Source: Petrosia ficiformis
Lineage: Eukaryota; Porifera; Demospongiae; Haplosclerida; Petrosiidae
Direction: 5' to 3'
DNA length: 64,000 bases
Assembly (NCBI GenBank): GCA_947044365.1
Contig: OX345640.1
Span: 1,071,001-1,135,000 of the forward strand
Shown: piece by piece, positions 50,905 to 61,072 of the stretch
Layout: each line of letters begins with the position of its first letter
Numbering within the stretch: the stretch's first letter is position 1
Translations under genes and position numbers: made by a program
Notes under the pieces: generated by a model
What the model was told of the DNA's origin: nothing
Databases searched by the model: none
The model's input: the letters and a program-made list of their open reading frames with translations, nothing else

Positions 50905-51506
50905 ACTATAATTTTTAAATTATCATTAAACATTGCACACTTTACATTCACAACACACAGTAACACACAGTAACTTTGTCCTCGATTTTAGTGAGAAAAG
51001 AAAAAACGTGGCATCATAGCTACACAAAAACATTTTAGTATTAACAAAATACCACTATAATACATACCTATTTTACTTGAAAAAACTTCTGGAACTCCAG
51101 TAAAGTGTCCTCTGTGGTAGTCATTCTCAATTACTTCCATGTCTATAACTCCAGAAAGGAAAATCACATAGACGTACAACAAAGTTTGAGCGAACGCTCC
51201 AGACGTGACCTCTTGAAAGAAGGTCAGAAAGGCCACTGGCTATAATCATATTCATGATATAAACCAGTTTTGTTGTTGTTATGAAGCATTACAATCACGT
51301 TACCATGGATAATTATGACATCATTACGTAACTAAGTTTCCACATTTCAATTACGGAAAACAACCGTGAGCCCCCGGGAATGACGCAACTTCCTTAACTA
51401 CGTATACAACGCATAATCGCGCAAGTGACACAAACATATATATATATATAGATAGATTCAACCCCGTGGAAAGCAATTATAGGGATGGCCCTACAAGCCA
51501 TAAAAA

Positions 51507-52370
51507 GATGAGAACAAAGAGCAAAGAGATGAGAGAAGAGATGAATGAAGAGAAAAGAGATAGAGAGAAGATGTGAAGTCAGTATGTGATTGAAAGCTAT
51601 ATATTAAACTCACCATTGATCCTTTTTTTTCCTATTGTTGACAGATGAGATCAGACATACGATCTAAATGAGTTGTAATCTCTTTCACTCCATTATCAGG
51701 ATCATTATCTATAGTACATCAGTGTGTGTGTGCATGTGTGTGGTAATGATTTCAGTTTCTATATTATAATTACAATAACTCATAAATATACCTGCATCTG
51801 ATATAAGTATGTCTGTTATTGTTTTCCAGTGACCTTGAAATTCTTCTTTACTGTGTTGATCCACAAGCTAAAAAAAATATCACATGATTGTCACATGACT
51901 TATATCATGAGTATAATTATATAATTCAGAAATGTGAAGGATTATATAACTAATAACTTACCGCCTGTGTAGTAGCTTCTGCTGCTTGAGCAAAGCAAGA
52001 AGAGAGTCTACTGAACGAACATACTCACCTCCTTCAGATTGAGGGGTTAAAAATACTTAAAATAGAGTTGCGAAGGGGTTAAAATTAATACAATCAGACA
52101 ATTACATACAAAGGTATTTTATTTATTACACTATATCTGATATAAGTATGTCTGTTATTATTTTCCAGTGACCTTGCATTACTGTGGTGACTAAAGAAAT
52201 ACTAGTGACCTGACTGATTATCATATGACAATTTATATAAAGTAAAAATTATTAATATAATTATTTAATATAAATCTCTCAGAAAAGTGAAAGATTATAT
52301 AAATATTAACTTACTGCCTGTGTATATAGTACCTTGAGCAAAGAAAGAAGAGAGCACCCACCTCCTTCAA
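51507..52370 (-). pseudogene. FHIP N-terminal remnant with a second, shorter tandem copy
   Basis: On the minus strand, FHIP exon 3 (about 51614-51712), exon 2 (about 51792-51870) and exon 1 (about 51960-52024) are recognisable. Exon 1 has four extra bases after the start region, creating an early stop, and exon 3 is altered. A second partial copy of exons 2 and 1 with the adjoining promoter-like sequence lies at about 52134-52370, strongly degraded. FHIP and GUF1 are thus head to head, separated by a few hundred bases. Confidence 0.7.
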
Positions 52371-52597
52371 ATTGAGGGGTTAAAAATACTTAAAATAGAG
52401 TTGCAAAGGGGTTAAAATTAATGTAATTTGGATATGATTTGAGAAGAAATAGTTTTATTTCTATACATACAATCGATTACATACAAAGGTATTATAATAA
52501 TTAATATCTCTATCATAATAATATAAAAGAAATTTTAAATCCGATATATTTTAGAATTTTGTATTATTACGGTATAATAACCTTTGACCTACTATAG
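52371..52597. promoter_or_regulatory. Putative divergent FHIP/GUF1 upstream region
   Basis: This interval between the minus-strand FHIP starts and the first recognised GUF1 exon is repeated upstream of GUF1 remnant 2 (30724-30990) and partly at 20030-20090 and 52042-52090. Retention of the same block in several copies suggests it travels with the gene pair. No specific promoter element can be assigned. Confidence 0.35.
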
Positions 52598-52726
52598 GTG
52601 AATGAATGGGCCATAGAGAAGATCAGGAATTTGGTATAGTTGCACATGTAGATCATGGGAAAAGTACTCTGGCTGATCGTCTACTGGAAATTACTGGTAA
52701 ATTACATGTACATATGTATGTACACA

Positions 52727-52757
<31 letters not shown>

Positions 52758-54046
52758 GTATAGTTATATACATTATCTAATTTGTACATGTACATATATT
52801 ATTATACATTATATAATACGTACATAATTATATGTACATGTACATACATATGTATGTAATTATGTACATGTGTACATACCCATGTGCACATAATTATATA
52901 TTATTTATATATATGTACATATGTATGTACATATAAGTACATGTGCATACATAGATAATTTAATGTACACAGATGTACATAACATAGTAAACATACAGTC
53001 ATACATATGTATAATAATAATAATTTTATAGTAAGAAGTATTGTGTATATATGCACACATGATGTGTGCATATGTACAATTGTACATGTATGTACACTGA
53101 ACAAACCACACCCACTTTAGGAGTTGTAGCAGCTAGTCCCAGTAACCAGCAGCTTTGGATCAATTACCTGTTGAGAGAGAAAGAGGAATTACTGTTAAAG
53201 CACAGACTGCAACCATGTTTTATAATAAGATAGGAACAGACAAACAAACACACATGTTAAACCTAATTGATACACCTGTGAGATTGATATGTCACCTCTC
53301 CCTCACCTCATCATCTTCTTTCTACCTCATCTCTTTTTTCCCTCTCTCCCTCCCTCACTACCACCTTCTCTCTCTCCATTATCTTAATTCCAGTTTCTTT
53401 TCCTTATTCCTCACACTCTCTTTCTCTGATTGTTATATATTCATCTCGTCTTCATCTTCTCTTGTAACCATGGATACACAATATCTCCCTCACACACTAT
53501 CACATTTCATCCTCATTCTCCTTAGGGTCATGTTGATTTCAGTCATGAAGTGTCACGATCTTTAGCAGCTTGTGATGGAGTAGTTTTACTTGTTGATGCT
53601 CATCAAGTCAGGAATTAATAATATTAATTATTCATAGTATCACCATAGTTACACTATTAGGGAGTACAGGCACAAACTGTTGCTAATTTTCTTCTTTCAT
53701 TTGAGTCTGGACTATCTATTATTCCTGTGATTAATAAAGTATGTGGAATGATTTGATTTGGTTGAAGTTATTATGATAATCATTTTATTATTAAAGATTG
53801 ATCTTCCAAAAGCAAATATTTCTGAGACTATACAACAAATGAAATCTGCTTTTGGATATGAAGAAGATGAGATATTAAAAGTATGTGCATGTACATGTAC
53901 ATGTATGTACGTATGTACATATGACATCTACTTATGTACTTACATATGTACATATGTACATATACGTATGTATGTATGTATATATGTATGTATGTATGTT
54001 TTGTATGTATGTATGTACTTACTACGTATGCATATGTACCTAAACA

Positions 54047-54077
<31 letters not shown>

Positions 54078-57000
54078 GAATTAATGTATCTAACTATCTA
54101 TGTATGTAGTTTATGCTAGTATGTAATTTATGTACATATATATATATATATATACACAGATCTCAGCAAAGTATGGTACTGGTATACAAGACTTATTAGA
54201 ATCTATTATTGTTAGAATACCTCACCCAACAGGAAACCCTAAGAAACCTTTACGAATGTTATTATTTGACAGCTGGTATAATAAATACAGAGGTGTTATT
54301 TGTTTAATTGCTGTGGTTGATGGCTTCGTTAAGAGAGGTATGAAGTCACATGACACATAATTACCAGGAGTACATACATATCACCTGGACTATATAGTTA
54401 AGAAACAAGAAATATTGTACTTCAAATTGTACTCCTGAAATTAATATTATTTCGTATTATATATTATATACATGTATATCTATTGATGATTTAGGAGATG
54501 TAGTGAGGTCTTCCCATACTGGTAGAAAATATGAAGTAATGGAATTAGGTCTCCTTCAACCTAATCAAGTTCCTTTAGATTCACTGTCAGCTATTCTATG
54601 ATCCATTCTTTATTCTATCTCTCAGTACATCATCCATTTCAATATACCTCATATATCTAGATATTTCATCTTTCATCAGCCATTAATCTACATATATCTA
54701 TTTATTCACTCATCCATCATCCATTCAACCATACATATACCAGTGTACCAGTGTACCCTTCTGATCGTATTCATCAACTATTAATTCATATACTCATTAC
54801 TCTATGTATTTATTCACTCATCTACCTATCCATTATCCATTCAACCATTCACCAGTATACCCCTCTAATCTATCTATCTACTCATTACTCTATCTATTTA
54901 TTCACTTATCCATTCAACCATTCACCAGTATACCCCTCTGATTCTATAGGTCCACTGGTCAAGTAGGATATCTTGTAACTGGTATGAGATCTAGTAGTGA
55001 GGCTCATATTGGTGATACATTACATCATAATGATGTAATAGTACAATCACTTGCTGCATTTAGACCAGCAAAACCAATGGTACAAGTGGGGACACAATGG
55101 GCATTAAATAGAGTTGTTTATACGATATTATATTGAGGATCTCTGTTAATAGTTGAGGATATCTGCTCATATTTTTCAGGTATTTGCTGGAATATATCCC
55201 ATGGACCAATCAGAATACTCTACTCTTCGTTCCTCTCTGGAACGACTGACTCTTAATGATAGCAGTGTTAGTGTTCGTCCTGATTCCAGTTCTGCTCTGG
55301 GTCAGGGATGGAGGATTGGGTTTCTGGGTTTACTACATATGGAAGTGTTCACACAGAGACTAGAAGAAGTACATTTAATTTAATTACATATTTAAAATAT
55401 AATTATAATCATATTTATATTTAGGAGTTCAGTACATGTGTTCTAGTAACTACACCAAATGTGTCTTATAAAGGTATATATGTCATGATGTGTCATAATG
55501 TGTTATAATGTGTTGTAATGTGTCTTTTTATATTAGCCATTTTGAAAGATGAACAAGAACTTCTAATCTTAAACCCATCTGAAGTATGTAAGTATGTGCT
55601 TTATAGTTTATACATTAATATATGTATGTATGTATGTATGTACATATGTTTATACGTATATGTATGAACATGTGTATATAATTATGTATGTACATGAACA
55701 TACTATATTAGGTTGTATGATGTATTATATATTTCAGTTTCCAGGTCGACATAAAGTAAAGGAGTTTCTAGAACCAGTAGTGAATGGTACACTCATATTT
55801 CCTGATCAATATCTAGGAAAGATATTACAACTGTGTGAGGTAAGAGTAAGGAGGTGAGGGAGAGAGAGGGCCAGGAAATGAATCCATTTCATGAGAAAGA
55901 GAGGAGGTCGGGACTTAGAGGGAGAAGAGATTACCTACAAATGAATTTTATTTTCTCTGTTTACAGAACAGAAGGGGTATTCAACAGGAGATGTTATATC
56001 TTGATAGTTCTCGTGTGATGCTTAAATATCTTCTTCCACTCAGTGAAGTAGTAGTAGACATGTTTGATCAGATTAAGAGTCTTTCATCAGGTTATGCCAG
56101 GTGAGGAGGCATGAGTAAGAAACTAAGAGATGGAGAATGAGGAGGAGGAAGGTTGTTCTCATGTGTAGAGGATAAGGAGAGAGGATGATAGATAAACTGA
56201 TAGAGATGAGAAATGAAATTTTTTGTTTATATCTAAACTTTATAAACATAATTATTTTGTGTTGTAGTTTTGATTATGAAGATGCTGGTTATAAACCTGC
56301 TGAACTGGTCAAAGTGAGTTATATACATCCTGATGTATGTATGTATGTATATACATTTGTATGTGTCTTGTATATTAATCTCTTAATTAGTTAGATATTC
56401 TTCTTAATGGACATCAGGTTGATGCTCTCTCATGTATTATACATAATAATAAAGCTTACACTTTTGGTAAATCAGTCTGTTTGAAACTTAAAGAGACAAT
56501 TCACAGGTTTGATTATATCTATAGGTTAATACTGACTTCTGTATATACATGATTATATGTAATTTGAATCATACTCTAGTATGATGTACACCATGTATAC
56601 TGGGAAATTTTTGAAAATGCAAACAATTGTTTTAGAAATTTTCACATTATTAATTGACTTGAGAAATAAATTATGTTATAATCTTGTTTGTGTACATGTG
56701 TATATAAAGGGTGTGGTTGTGTGTAATGTGAACCAAACTTCCATACACTTCCAGTCAATGCATGACTGAATATCTCATTATAGACAATTATTTGAAGTGG
56801 CTATACAAGCAGCTGTTAATGGACGTGTTATTGCCAGGGAAACGTGAGTCATGTACACCCAAAAGGATAGCTAGTACATACCTTCTTTATTATTCTTTTG
56901 TTTCAGAGTGAAAGCATTAAGAAAAGATGTTACTGCAAAATGTGTATGTGTATAACTATAAACTGTGTTTGTATTTTACAAGCTGCATACTTCAGACTTC

Positions 57001-58268
57001 TATATATGTTTATGTGACTGGATGAAAATCAGTCACTTGGAAATAATTTTGAGCAAATGGTGGCTATCCAGCCATTAATTTTGTATAGGAAGGAACTAAA
57101 TTTAGTAGATAGAGCAATAGTTGATTCTCCTGCAGTAGGCTTGCTCTGTAAACAGTAGAATAGTGAGTGTTTATAGACAAGTGTTTGTTATTTTCCAAGT
57201 GACTAGTTTTCTTATCCATAGTTATATTTCTGTAGTATTTTATGTACATGAACAACTTTCACACATGTATGGAGTGTGCAGGTATAACACTAGCTGTAGT
57301 TATACTTGCATAGGAATAAATGAGTGCATTTGGTTCATAAATATGCCTAATAATATGTAATAGTGATATCATCATTCAATGCTCCATCCCTTAATAAATA
57401 CTATTCATTGAACTATAAGAATAAATGAGAGATGTTGATGATGTTATGTAATATTGAGTAATATCGGTATTCATTGAACTATGGTGGTCTATATTGAATA
57501 TTGTTTGTTATTTGAGACCTATTCCAAGAATATGGGCTCTTGCTAACAGCATGAAATAATTATATATGGTACTGTAGAAACCCCACCCCTAACCATTTAT
57601 GCCTAGTATAATTATATTCCAATTAAGGTTGCATGAAGCATACTCTAGAATGTCTGCCTGCCCTTATGAAATTAACATGCATGTAATTATACTTTATATA
57701 ATTATAGTTAAAAACTATTTTAGTTAAGTGCAAGCTGTAAAAATGATGCTATTGTTATAATTACATGTATACATGCACAGCATAATTGAAGGGTTGAGAG
57801 CCAGAGTGGTCTAACTCACAAAACAGTAATATACCCAGGTTAACACCATAACACCATAAAAATCAGTTTCAGGAGCTGGGAAAAATTTAAGAAATCAAAA
57901 ATATTCCCTATTTCATAGCGGGGTATATCCAATTTTTAATCCATTTTTGTAGAATATGGACAAATTCCAGTAATCAATTTTTGGTTAGACCACTCTGGCT
58001 CTCAACCCTTCAATTATTATGATGATTATAATTTATTATTGTACAAACACCACATGTGCTTTTGTAATTGAAGTGAGAAGAGTTTTAGATAATAAACTAT
58101 GTCTGAAATAAATAATTATTTTGTTTTATATAGTATGGTGGTGATATCACTAGGAAGATGAAACTATTACATAAACAGAGAGAAGGTAAAAAGAGATTGA
58201 AAAGAATTGGAAATGTGGAACTAAGTCGAGAATCATTTCTATCTGTACTAGAAAGATATAATTATTAG
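52598..58268 (+). CDS. GUF1: GUF1, mitochondrial LepA/EF4-type translation GTPase (most complete copy)
   Basis: Eighteen exons are recognisable: 52598-52696, 53121-53277, 53526-53606, 53661-53738, 53797-53880, 54160-54337, 54495-54585, 54950-55079, 55180-55368, 55425-55473, 55537-55583, 55738-55839, 55977-56100, 56267-56313, 56391-56506, 56784-56843, 56907-56943 and 58134-58268 (stop TAG). G-domain motifs are clear: [24 protein letters not shown] and V-I-N-K-I-D. The C-terminal segment [11 protein letters not shown] is typical of LepA/GUF1, which back-translocates or rescues ribosomes in mitochondria. No mitochondrial leader exon was found. Apparent single-base shifts near 52633 (before the P-loop) and 53150 (before the switch) need checking; if real, this copy is also dead. 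Exon order and phases are otherwise coherent. Confidence 0.8.
52716..52960. repeat. TA/TACATG simple-sequence tract in GUF1 intron 1
   Basis: Alternating TA and GTACATGTACAT-type repeats. Similar simple sequence fills other GUF1 introns (53881-54150, 55620-55700). No coding content. Confidence 0.8.
57785..58014. mobile_element. 230-bp MITE with 31-bp perfect inverted repeats and TA flanks
   Basis: Arms at 57785-57815 and 57984-58014 are exact reverse complements (outer ATTGAAGGGTTGAGAGCC). A TA dinucleotide flanks each end (57783-57784 and 58015-58016). The corresponding intron of GUF1 remnant 2 (near 34017) lacks the block and has a single TA, giving an empty site. TA duplication fits a Tc1/mariner-type non-autonomous element. 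Confidence 0.9.
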
Positions 58269-58592
58269 TTTATATTAAAGTAATTAATAATAACAGGGCT
58301 GGGATGATTAATCACTTAATCGATGAATTAATCACTGTATTTCTGACTATTGATTGTAAGTTTGTGATATTGTTTATGTCAAAAGACATGCTTTTCAAGC
58401 ATGCAAACGTATATTGTATAACATGGAAAGTGACAGGAAATGATCATCAAATGGGAGTAGTTTCCTGCATTGATTTAATCATAGATTATATAGACTATGT
58501 ATAATTATTATTATACATAGTCTATATAATCTATGATTTAATTGGCCTAATTTTAACCCAGCCCATAGGTGTGTGGTTCGGCTTTCCTCAAA
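58269..58592. promoter_or_regulatory. GUF1-gene E intergenic region with long hairpin
   Basis: The 324 bases between the GUF1 stop and the gene E ATG hold a perfect 29-bp inverted repeat at 58477-58538 and no exon. The region should contain the gene E promoter. Confidence 0.45.
58477..58538. repeat. Perfect 29-bp inverted repeat, 4-base loop
   Basis: Arms at 58477-58505 and 58510-58538 pair exactly (core ATAGACTATGTATAAT), with loop TATT. It ends 54 bases before the gene E ATG, so it could act as a cruciform or 5' UTR hairpin. Confidence 0.9.
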
Positions 58593-58994
58593 ATGGCACA
58601 AAGAATGCACCGTCTCCTAATCGGATATTCTCAAGCTAGCCTAGAAAGAAGAGAATGTGATAACAACCTCTTCCTGACTCTAAGTGAAGAGATTCCCAGT
58701 TTTGATCTCGCTGCACCGTATTTTGGTTTCACTCAATCAGAAATAAATGCAATTAGTAGGGATTACAACAACGAGAAATCGAGGAGACTACAAATGCTGT
58801 GGAACTGGAAGAGTAAAAACGGCACCAGTGCCACATATCTCGCCATTATTAAAATATTTCTGAAAATGAAAAATATATCCCTTGCAGAAGTCGTATTGAA
58901 AGCATCTCGGAATGAAGGTGTAACCACCGATTATAGAAACCGAGGAGAAGAGCTTTTTACAGATGGTGAGACTATAGCTACAGATAGTTTGCAT
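58593..58994 (+). CDS. Gene E, first exon: Death-like domain
   Basis: It encodes about 134 aa starting at the ATG at 58593 (an upstream in-frame start has no paralogous support). The product aligns with the gene D N-terminus: F-G-F-T-Q-x-E-I, then L-x-M-L-W-N-W-x-x-K-N-G, then A-E-V-V-L-K. A probable GTGAGG donor follows at 58995. Direct splicing to the FN3 exon at 61073 would not keep phase, so an intermediate exon is missing or unrecognised, or the gene is broken. No SNTX exon lies between. Confidence 0.7.
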
Positions 58995-59051
58995 GTGAGG
59001 GTAGAATTTAGACAAAGGCTATTTTGTCTGAAAATTTATATATTCCTCTAG

Positions 59052-59666
59052 TACCGTAGATTGGGGTTTAATTGCGTGATTTAATAATTGCGAACAAGGG
59101 TTTTCAAGATACATTGCGAATCCAATAATTGCGATTGTTAACCTTACCCCAAAATTAAAGTGGGCGTTTTTGTTATATCACCAAATTTAATTATTTTAAA
59201 ATGTGTGGGTGGAGTGTCTAATAACTCACATTTACAGCTTCTATAACTCTCAAATTTTATAAGACTCAGAATTCTAACTTGCTTTGCTGCAGAGAAGAGG
59301 CGTTAAGAAATCCAGATATGTAAAATTTACTCTTCGTCATCACAAGGAAGACTGTAAGGCGAGTGCTTCAAAGTTTAGTAGTCTATGGGTAACGCCCACT
59401 TCTATACTCGCCTGTATAAGTTCCACATTTTAAACAAGACTGAGTTTTAACTTACTGAGTTTGCTTAAAATATCGACGAAGTCTCATTGTACTGGTAGAA
59501 GATAATCACTTGTTAGATTTGACACTCGAGGACGAGGTAGCCACGTGGTCATGTGATAATTATTCATTGCGTAATCTTTTTCTTGCGAATCAATTGATTG
59601 CGAACTCTACAAAACCTCGCAATTCGCAATTATTAGATGCTCGCAATTAAAACCCGATCTACGGTA
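59052..59666. mobile_element. 615-bp element with imperfect inverted repeats and TA ends
   Basis: The left end TACCGTAGATTGGGGTTTAA and the reversed right end TACCGTAGATCGGGTTTTAA match with few differences and continue into shared ATTGCG-rich sequence. If the element starts at CCGTAG, the flanking TA on each side is the target duplication, fitting a Tc1/mariner-like MITE. No coding capacity seen. It lies between the gene E Death and FN3 exons. Confidence 0.82.
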
Positions 59667-61072
59667 TATAATTATGCATGATAAAATATCTCTCATGCAC
59701 CCCTCACAGAAAGGTGGAGGGTCTGAGAACACCAGAATTTGTTCTGCAATAATTGTAATTAGAGGCTTGGGTGTGGCCCTTACCATCAAACTTCTGGCGA
59801 GTTATTGAACTACTCTCACTTACCTGATGTTTATTAAAAGTAATCACCATAGATAGGTCTGTCTTATGGCTAATCTAGGTAGGCTGGCATGCATAATTAT
59901 TTCCATCCAAATTTGGTACTGTGGAAAAATGATAAAAACATATTACAGACAAAAGGAAGTAGATCTATGATCTCTATTAGCAAATTTTATTTTTTATAGC
60001 CAATGTTTCTATCCTGTAAACTGTGGTAAAAGCTTTAACAAAAACTTGCTCATCATTGCACATGTATAACGATATTCATTAATAGATTTAATTGTATTCA
60101 TTTGCTGTTTCGTCATTGGTATGCGATAATTAGCTGCACGGGAACAACTTCAATGTTCCCAGACCATATTACTCTTCAAGTGAATGGACAGGCTATGGCA
60201 GACTAGGTAAAATATGATAATGTGCAAATGAATTTGCTTACTAAAACAAATACTCCAGCAGTACTGAAGTAAAACAGTTGTAGGAAATTGACAATTAAAT
60301 TGCCTATATAGATCCTGTGCATTAGACAAATAGCTGGGTGAATGGCTACTTCCTTTATATCAATATGAACACACTTATAGCTGCCTAACTAACACTCCCT
60401 TGAGGCAGATTCACACCTGGGCAGTTAATGCAATGTAAGCACTTACATCAAGATTATACATAGATTTTTGTAGTATTTTATAACTTTCCTTATGAATTCT
60501 GTATGAAAAAAGTTTCTATATCTTACGCTACAATAAATGTAGATCATGTTCTACATTATAGACAATGTATGCTTGCTTGTATTGTGTTCAACCTCCATAG
60601 CACACTGAATCCACTTTTAGGGCTGAACAAATCTTTTTTTTTTTAATATACTTCTATCGCAACCAAACAAAAAAGATTTTACGAGTCGTTTCTGTAAAAA
60701 TAACTGCTATAGTCAGAGCTCAAAATTAGCACTTGTCTACTCCTGGCAACCACTGTTAGTTGTTACTTGTACCCAGCTCCTTCAAATGGTATATATAATC
60801 AGTTGAGAAAGAGAAATTATGATACCTCTAGAACTCACACATTGACTTGTATATATGCTACTTTACATATATTCATTGTAAATACTATAATTCTTGGTAT
60901 TACATGTCAAATAGTATTACGAATTGTTACTATTAATCGAATTATATTTGAGACTCTTACTGTTAATAGAATTGTAACTAATACATACAATTACTAATTG
61001 TGGTTATCAATATTTATGTAGTATCATGCTGTTACTATTAAAATGTAATCTGTTGTTAATGTGTCTTTACAG
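59667..61072. other. Non-coding stretch within gene E
   Basis: AT-rich sequence with no convincing exon. An SNTX/THX exon would be expected by analogy with genes B and D but is not present. A small frame at 60767-60997 has no family resemblance. Confidence 0.5.

Larger units (their letters stand above)
47059..51368 (+). mobile_element. 4.3-kb cut-and-paste DNA transposon, CACGGTT ends (Chapaev/CMC-like)
   Basis: The left end reads CACGGTTAACGGTTGTTTC and the right end, reversed, reads CACGGTTGTTTTCCG, so the termini are short imperfect inverted repeats beginning CAC. A candidate 4-base target duplication AGCC flanks both ends (47055-47058 and 51369-51372). The gene B copy of the host element provides an approximate empty site, though a few extra bases (GCGCT) on the left are unexplained. 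It encodes one spliced transposase (47506-50904). CAC termini with 4-base duplications fit the Chapaev group as I recall it; family placement is inference. Confidence 0.7.
46661..51506. mobile_element. Non-autonomous element, copy 2, split by a nested transposon
   Basis: The left part (46661-47058) and right part (51369-51506) together match the element at 10152-10671 in gene B. The match breaks after ATTGACCGAG on the left and resumes at CCCCCGGGAATGACG on the right, which are contiguous in the gene B copy. The intervening 4.3 kb is a separate transposon. The block sits in the GFPT/FHIP remnant. Confidence 0.78.

Noticed and set aside
52598..54337. Bacterial lepA contamination
   Set aside because: The gene is interrupted by many GT-AG introns and is embedded in a block duplicated with animal-type genes.
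60767..60997. Small frame of 76 codons in the gene E intron
   Set aside because: Ile/Thr-rich AT-biased composition, no family resemblance and no splice context.
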